From an uncultured Lachnospiraceae bacterium (GTDB lineage Bacteria > Bacillota > Clostridia > Lachnospirales > Lachnospiraceae), in NCBI GenBank assembly GCA_934292725.1, contig CAKQXY010000072.1:1-13504 (forward strand): a stretch of 13,504 nt of DNA, written 5' to 3'. Positions 11,722-13,504 of the stretch are shown here, piece by piece. The notes under the pieces were generated by a model that was not told the DNA's origin, did no database searches, and saw nothing but the letters and a program-made list of their open reading frames with translations. How positions within the stretch are numbered: position 1 is the first letter of the stretch; every line of letters starts with the position of its first letter. The position numbers were made by a program, and so were the translations under genes.

Positions 11722-13317
11722 ATGAAAATTAGTGAATTACTGCAGCGCATTGACTATACGGTATTGCAAGGAGATCTTTCAGAAGAAATAACAGGTATCT
11801 GCCATGATAACCGTATGCTTCAGGAAGGGGATGCCTTTATCTGTATTGCGGGTGCACGCTTTGATACACATACGATGGCAAAGGAATTAGCAAAAAAAGC
11901 AGCACTTCTTGTTGTTGAAAAGCCAGTTGAACTGGATGCTGATTGTAAAACAGCAGTTGTGCAGGTGGCATCTACCAGAGATGTAGTGGCAGCACTTGCG
12001 GCGGCCTTTTATGGATATCCATCTGAAAAGATGGTCTGCATCGGTATCACTGGATCAAAGGGTAAGACAACTTGTACGCATATGATGGCAGATATTTTGC
12101 GTGCGGCAGGTTATCTTACTGGAACAATAGGTACAAACGGTGCCATAATGCCGGCAGGATGTGATCATGCAGTGTGGGGATCCGATAAATATAGCTGTGC
12201 ACCGTGTAATGAGACACCAGGCTATGACTGCTATGAATTAAATAATACGACTCCAGACCCAATGGAGCTTCAGATGTATCTGGCAATGATGGTAAAGGCT
12301 GGCTGCACGCATGTTGTTCTGGAGGTTTCTTCTCAGGGCATGAAACAAAAACGTGTGGCAACGGTAGACTTTGCTTATGGTGTGTGGACCAATATCGAGA
12401 CTGGTGATCACATTGGACCGAATGAACACAAGGATTTCGAGGAATATCTATATTGCAAGGCGATGCTGTTAAATCAGAGCCGCCGTGCATATGTCAACTG
12501 TGATGATCGTCATCTTGATGCTTTTATGAAGTATGTAACTTTAAGCGATGGTTCAGATGGCCGCACAAAGCAGGTATTTTATTACGGAGAAGGCGAAAAA
12601 GCTGATTATCACATTGGCAATTTAAAGAAGAGCCAAAATGGTGTGCTTGAGGCTCCAGGAATCGAGTTTACGATGAGTGGTGCGTTGGACGCAGACATTC
12701 GGGTCAACCTGCCAGGCGATTTCAATATGTACAATGCGGCAGCAGCAGTTGCCATTGCACATGATATGGGAATTTCAACTGATATCATCAATAAAGGATT
12801 AACTCATTTAAAGATTCGCGGCCGTTTTGATATTGTGTTCAATAATGGTCATTTTGCAGTCTGTGTCGATTTTGCACATAATGGTTACAGCACAAGAAAT
12901 CATCTCGAAGCACTTCGTGAATATCATCCAAAGCGTATTGTCTGCGTATTTGGTGCTGACGGAAACCGTTCAAAGTATCGCCGCTACGAGATGGGAGAGG
13001 CGAGTGCACTGTTAGCCGATTTGAGTATTGTCACTGCCGGTCACAACCGCTATGAGACATTTGATCAGATTTTTGCCGATATCAAGATTGGAATCGACAA
13101 GGCTCAGAAAGAGAAAACTGAGCCAGTGTCATATCTGGTAATTCCAAACCGCAAAGAGGCAATCCGCTATGCAATTGAACATGCACAGGAGGGCGATATG
13201 ATCACAATTCTAGGATTGGGACATGAAAGCTATCAGGAAGAAAACGGCATTAAGACGCCACATAGCGATATTCAATTTGCGGCACAGTGCTGTAAGGAGT
13301 GTTATCCGCAGGGGTGA
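11722..13317 (+). CDS. Divergent MurE-type Mur ligase
   Basis: The protein has 531 residues, somewhat longer than typical MurE. The N-terminal UDP-sugar domain has HDNRMLQEGDAFICIAG (28-44). The central ATPase has GITGSKGKTT (108-117, K115), NTTPDPMELQ (175-184), LEVSSQG (200-206), WTNIETGDHIG (222-232) and K246 where the carbamylated lysine is expected. The C-terminal domain has LPGDFNMYNAAAA (330-342), RGRFD (366-370), VDFAHNG (382-388), GADGNRSKYRR (411-421) and GLGHESYQ (498-505). MurE adds the third amino acid to UDP-MurNAc-dipeptide. Here the amino-acid-binding DNPR motif reads GHNR (440-443), GKGHE reads GLGHE, and SSHA reads SSQG. An insertion between IGTNG and NTTPDP carries C147, C159, C162 and C170. 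It is clearly a Mur ligase but probably not the housekeeping MurE, and its substrate is uncertain. The Shine-Dalgarno is weak (GGA eight bases before ATG). Confidence 0.85.
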   Translation: MKISELLQRIDYTVLQGDLSEEITGICHDNRMLQEGDAFICIAGARFDTHTMAKELAKKAALLVVEKPVELDADCKTAVVQVASTRDVVAALAAAFYGYPSEKMVCIGITGSKGKTTCTHMMADILRAAGYLTGTIGTNGAIMPAGCDHAVWGSDKYSCAPCNETPGYDCYELNNTTPDPMELQMYLAMMVKAGCTHVVLEVSSQGMKQKRVATVDFAYGVWTNIETGDHIGPNEHKDFEEYLYCKAMLLNQSRRAYVNCDDRHLDAFMKYVTLSDGSDGRTKQVFYYGEGEKADYHIGNLKKSQNGVLEAPGIEFTMSGALDADIRVNLPGDFNMYNAAAAVAIAHDMGISTDIINKGLTHLKIRGRFDIVFNNGHFAVCVDFAHNGYSTRNHLEALREYHPKRIVCVFGADGNRSKYRRYEMGEASALLADLSIVTAGHNRYETFDQIFADIKIGIDKAQKEKTEPVSYLVIPNRKEAIRYAIEHAQEGDMITILGLGHESYQEENGIKTPHSDIQFAAQCCKECYPQG

Positions 13318-13385
13318 GGAAGTTGTGGCCTGAAATGCGAAGAGTAGTGTTAAGAGAACAATAAAATGTTCGAGGGAGGAAGAAA

Positions 13386-13504
13386 ATGGATAGACAAAAG
13401 GTAAAATCAGGACTTGGATTAATGTTCTGGGGAAACATTGTGGCATTATTTGCAGTAATTCCAATTTTGGGAGTAATCGCAGCTCTTGTTGGCGGAATCA
13501 TGGA
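13386..13504 (+). CDS. Small hydrophobic membrane protein, N-terminal part (3' truncated)
   Basis: An ATG at 13386 is preceded by a strong GGGAGG six bases upstream. The 39 complete codons visible give MDRQKVKSGLGLMFWG followed by a hydrophobic stretch rich in Ile, Val, Ala and Gly, running to the window edge without a stop. It starts 68 bases after the Mur ligase stop with no terminator hairpin seen between, so co-transcription is possible. The family is not recognised; a short polar N-terminus followed by at least one membrane segment is all that can be said. Confidence 0.6.
   Translation, partial: MDRQKVKSGLGLMFWGNIVALFAVIPILGVIAALVGGIM

Noticed and set aside
12116..12490. Antisense open frame within the Mur ligase gene (124 residues)
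   Set aside because: Fully opposed to conserved Mur ligase motifs; composition is that of a shadow frame.
13356..13371. Inverted repeat GAACA/TGTTC between the Mur ligase and the small membrane protein as a terminator
   Set aside because: Only five pairs and no T-run; it is followed directly by a strong ribosome binding site.

Overview
The window looks like chromosome from an AT-rich, low-GC Gram-positive of the Clostridia, most likely a Lachnospiraceae-type gut bacterium. The reasons are strong GGAG-type ribosome binding sites, sigma-A promoters with TATACT -10 boxes, a wall-type repeat protein built from WYYVKxGxLDW units, and a run of Firmicutes-style envelope genes. The family assignment is inference from gene style; there is no rRNA or other phylogenetic marker here. 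No tRNA, rRNA, insertion sequence, phage gene or CRISPR array was seen, and there is no gene-free stretch over 300 bases.

Layout. Positions 1-420 (+) hold the 3' end of a surface repeat protein. A perfect 17-bp bidirectional terminator follows, facing a leftward block. In transcription order (- strand) that block is a polysaccharide deacetylase (4741-3962), then an operon of MoxR AAA+ ATPase (3883-2942), DUF58 protein (2926-1787) and an eight- or nine-segment membrane protein with a DUF4129-like tail (1797-523). From about 4810-4839, two divergent promoters that mirror each other drive the deacetylase leftward and a second operon rightward. The second operon is a HisC-like PLP aminotransferase (4890-5951) and a TagD-like cytidylyltransferase fused to a Gfo/Idh/MocA-like domain (6010-7374). 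Each with its own promoter, there follow an LCP-family wall-polymer ligase (7565-8638), the disaggregase ClpB (8847-11453) and a divergent MurE-type Mur ligase (11722-13317). The start of a small membrane protein (13386 onward) runs off the end.

How the genes fit together. Except for clpB, almost everything points at the cell envelope: glycan deacetylation, CTP activation of a small phosphorylated polyol or amine, attachment of a polymer to peptidoglycan (LCP), a Mur ligase, and a MoxR/DUF58 chaperone-like pair with a membrane partner. The part most likely to be new biochemistry is the aminotransferase plus cytidylyltransferase fusion. Together they could make a CDP-linked amino-polyol precursor. 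In the fused oxidoreductase domain, the Gly-rich loop, the EKP motif and the catalytic Asp/His segment are all changed, so it may be a non-catalytic domain. Other departures from family norms are a TgpA-like membrane protein lacking its transglutaminase domain, a DUF58 protein without a recognisable MIDAS, and a MurE-like ligase with GHNR in place of DNPR and a cysteine-rich insertion.
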